A stretch of 64,000 nucleotides of DNA. Source: an uncultured Roseibium sp. GTDB taxonomy: Bacteria; Pseudomonadota; Alphaproteobacteria; Rhizobiales; Stappiaceae. Of this stretch, positions 61,614-64,000 are shown one piece after another. The translations under genes were made by a program, and so were the position numbers. The stretch spans positions 3,534,001 to 3,598,000 of the forward strand of contig NZ_OY780958.1 in assembly GCF_963675985.1 (NCBI RefSeq), read 5' to 3'. The notes under the pieces are model-generated. The model had not been told where the DNA came from. It worked only from the letters and a program-made list of their open reading frames with translations, and ran no database searches. Every line of letters begins with the position of its first letter. Within the stretch, counting starts at the first letter, position 1.

Positions 61614-61997
61614 TCAGCTTTTCGCGGACTTGGCCGCATCCTGGGCCGCCTTGGTCGCCGTGTCGCTGATATCACGGGCCTGCTCGCCGAGCGTTTCCAT
61701 CTGCTTGCGCAAGTAGCCCTGCTGCAGCGACATGATTTCTTCCATGTCCTTTGCCCGGACCATCTCCTGTGCAAACTTGAAGGCCGCATCCACCTGCTCC
61801 TCGGCAAAGGTGAGCGCCTTGCGGTTCACATCGGTCGTACCCGTCTGCACCACGCTGGCGGAATCTTCCACCTTGGAAACGGCCTGCTGGGTGACGTTCA
61901 TGAAGTCGTCGAAAGCCTTGCGCGCCTGGTCGACGCTCTTTTCGGCGAAATCACGCATCTGCTCGGGAATTTCAAAACCACTCTTACCTGCCGCCAT
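61614..61997 (-). CDS. Phasin family protein (second copy)
   Basis: The 127-residue protein is a shorter phasin: FEIPEQMRDFAEKSVDQARK, then ALTFAEEQVDAAFKFAQEMV, then LQQGYLRKQMETLGEQARDI. ATG 61997 has GAGGACC upstream. It resembles the downstream phasin at about one third of positions by eye and lies in the same direction, 327 bases upstream, so the pair probably arose by duplication. No TGC-rich repeat is seen in front of this copy. Confidence 0.88.
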   Translation of the reverse strand: MAAGKSGFEIPEQMRDFAEKSVDQARKAFDDFMNVTQQAVSKVEDSASVVQTGTTDVNRKALTFAEEQVDAAFKFAQEMVRAKDMEEIMSLQQGYLRKQMETLGEQARDISDTATKAAQDAAKSAKS

Positions 61998-62258
61998 GGA
62001 TCTGGTCCTCAAAACTCGTGCCCTTGCGAAACGTCTCCCGCCGGAGCGGGAGCATCGCAATTTTTGGTAACACGGCGCGGCGGCGACGGCAAATCCGACA
62101 ATGTCAATTAACTACGCCTTCACTCGGGTGCCTTAAGACCGGCACTTGGCGTGGACGCTCCCGGCCTTTAGCGGTATTAACGGGGTGTTTACCACTTGAT
62201 AGGTGCGGGGGCTCCCGAACGCCCGCCGACGTCTCTCGAACTCGCGTGGAGTTGAGCC

Positions 62259-64000
62259 TTGGACAACCAGCTGCAGACCTTCGTAGAGCTCAGCACGCTT
62301 CCCGCGATTGCGGAACTGGCCGGCGACACGCGCGCGGCCTGGGTCTGGTCGGCCGACGGCGCGCGGATCCTCTGGGCCAACGCGGCCGGAGCATCTTTCT
62401 TTTCGGTGCGCGATGTTGCCGGGTTATCGCGGATGAGCGGTCTGGCGCGCTCGCCCGCGCGGCCGCACATCGCGCGCATCGCAACCTCCGGCGACACGGA
62501 GCGAATGAGCATCGACCGGCTCCGGTTTTACCGGGGTCTGCGGGTCCTGCTTCTGACCTGCCAATGCCAAAGGCTTGTGCTGCCGGACGGACATGACGCG
62601 GCCCTGATCGTTTGCGGCGACAAGGGTCTCGCGCTGACCGAACCGCCCCTCCCGGCTTTCCTGGACCTGCTGGCAGGAAAGGACCGAAGCGCCTTCCTGA
62701 TCGAAGAGAGCGGCCACATAGGCGCCCGGAGCGGCGATCTGACTGGGGCACCGGAAACGGCCTCGCCTGAAGGCGCTGAAACTGTCCGGTTTGCGCCCGT
62801 GCGCATGGAGGACGGGTTTCACGACGCGGCCGTCTTCCGCCTCGATGCGACGCGCACGCTGGCGCTTGTCGAAAACGGCATCCGGGAAGAAATGCCGCTG
62901 ACCGTTGAGGACGCTTCCGAAGAAGCCACCTCTCATGAAGCGGTCGCGGAGGAGCCCACAGCCGAAGCCGAGGACCCAACCGCGGACAAATCTGAAGACA
63001 TGCCCGAAGAGCGGGATCTTTGGGTCCGGGCTCAGGACGTGTTGGAAGACGAGACGGACGAAGACGACGTCGATGAAGACGGCGCCTCCACCGGAGAAAC
63101 GGATGCCGAGGCCCCAGAAGAGGCTTCAGAGGAAGCGACATCCGCTGCGGAAGTGCCCATAGAAAAAGAAGCCGCGCCGGTGGCGAGCGCAGACGACGGT
63201 TTTCATTTCGTCTCCCGGCGCAGGCCGGTCCGTTTTGCCTGGCAGATGGACATCGACCAGCGCGTCACCTTCATTTCCGACGAATTCGCCGAAACGATGG
63301 GACCTGCGGCGGCCGACATCGTCGGTAAAACCTGGGCGGAAATCGCCGAGAGTTTCGGTATCGACAAAAACGGCAAGATCGCAAAGGCGCTCGACCGTCG
63401 CGATACCTGGAGCGCAAGACCGTCAACTGGCCCGTCTCCGGTGCGGCCCTGAGGGTCCCCGTCGACATGGCCGCCCTGCCGGCCTTCGACCGCGACCGGG
63501 CCTTCGAGGGCTATCGCGGTTTCGGCGTCTGTCGCAGTGCGGATGTTATCGAGGATCCGGACGGTCCATTGAAGTCCGCCTCCCTGCCGGTCGCGGACGC
63601 CCTGCCGGAAGCCCCGACGGCTGAGGCGAGCATGCCCGCCCCTGAGACCATTGACATCGAAGACACCGAAAGCGCAGCGCCCCGGACCGGCAACGAGCCC
63701 GAAACGCAAACGTCTGAAGTCGCAGCTCCCGAGGTTGCCTCCCCGGTCGCCGAGGCTGAGGCGGAGGCATCCGGCGTTGAAGCTCCGCAAATCGAAGCGT
63801 CACAGGCCAAAGCCGACCTTCGCCCGGCAGAGGACGTCGCGGACGAAGCGGCAGAGGACCCGGCACCCACGAAAGACGAGCTGAAAGCCGAAGTGGAAGC
63901 GCCGGCCGAGGAAGAGACAACGGCTGTTCAGCCGACGGAAGAAACCGAGCCGGTTGTTGCACCGGCTGCGAAGACTGGCGCCTTTTCCGGCGACAACTCG
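62259..64000 (+). CDS. PAS-domain sensor histidine kinase, N-terminal part, with an apparent -1 frameshift; runs off the window
   Basis: The gene starts at TTG 62259 behind TGGAG. The first frame runs to a stop at 63450-63452. It contains an N-terminal PAS-like segment (AAWVWSADGARILWANAAG), a long acidic Glu/Asp/Ala linker (about residues 215-320) and the start of a PAS domain (RFAWQMDIDQRVTFISDEFA). At about 63414 the homologous reading jumps frame: after RDTWS the expected GKTVNWPVSGAALRVPV and FEGYRGFGVCR are read from 63416 in frame 2, open to 64000. One missing G (GGC read as GC) explains it. The kinase core lies outside the window. The layout resembles rhizobial PdhS/PleC-like kinases. 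Confidence 0.7.

Overview
The window is about 62-63% GC and densely coded. It looks like chromosome from an alphaproteobacterium, most likely Hyphomicrobiales near the Roseibium/Labrenzia/Stappia group. Supporting signs are the hisZ-hisG pair, a tRNA-His(GTG) without an encoded G-1 and with A73, glcDEF, DUF3422 and DUF2927 proteins, two tripartite TRAP transporters, two Phasin_2-type phasins and a PAS-type histidine kinase of rhizobial style. The lineage is inferred from gene content and protein resemblance only; no search was run.

Layout. 1-5.9 kb holds housekeeping genes: hisZG, tag, cheZ, a DUF2927 lipoprotein-like exported protein and an L,D-transpeptidase. 5.9-12.9 kb is a glycolate oxidase locus: glcD-glcE, then glcF, separated by an oppositely oriented secreted-protein gene, with a divergent LysR regulator and an ATC-N9-GAT site between glcD and lysR. 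13-14.8 kb has a cytochrome c and a DUF3422 protein. 14.8-15.6 kb is a gene-free AT-rich stretch. 15.6-24.6 kb is a catabolic cluster: TRAP transporter of the 2-oxo/2-hydroxy-acid type, amidase, small membrane protein, D-2-hydroxyacid dehydrogenase, FadR-type regulator and lldD. 24.6-32 kb is mixed: GATase, an uncharacterised protein with an Ada-like CxxC, EamA, LysR, DUF1127, gshA, rsmE. 32-40.5 kb carries an RND efflux pair, a SulP transporter and xseA. 40.5-47.1 kb is a second TRAP transporter next to its dctB/dctD two-component system, with a good sigma-54 promoter in front of dctP. 47.2-47.5 kb is a MITE-like palindromic element. 47.5-64 kb has an acyl-CoA dehydrogenase, uspA-pat, a TPP enzyme, a LysM/BON protein, a phosphotransferase/ATPase fusion, azlCD, a TSUP permease, tRNA-His, two phasins and the start of a PAS histidine kinase interrupted by an apparent one-base deletion.

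How it fits together. Much of the window deals with small organic acids: glycolate (glcDEF), lactate or other 2-hydroxy acids (lldD cluster) and C4-dicarboxylate-like substrates (dctPQM-dctBD). FNR-like boxes in front of uspA-pat and in front of the phosphotransferase/ATPase fusion suggest a low-oxygen response. Two phasins, one behind a TGC-rich PhaR-like site, point to polyhydroxyalkanoate storage. The most distinctive candidate system is the 15.6-24.6 kb cluster, which could import a 2-hydroxy acid or its amide, hydrolyse it and oxidise it. The amide part is inference.
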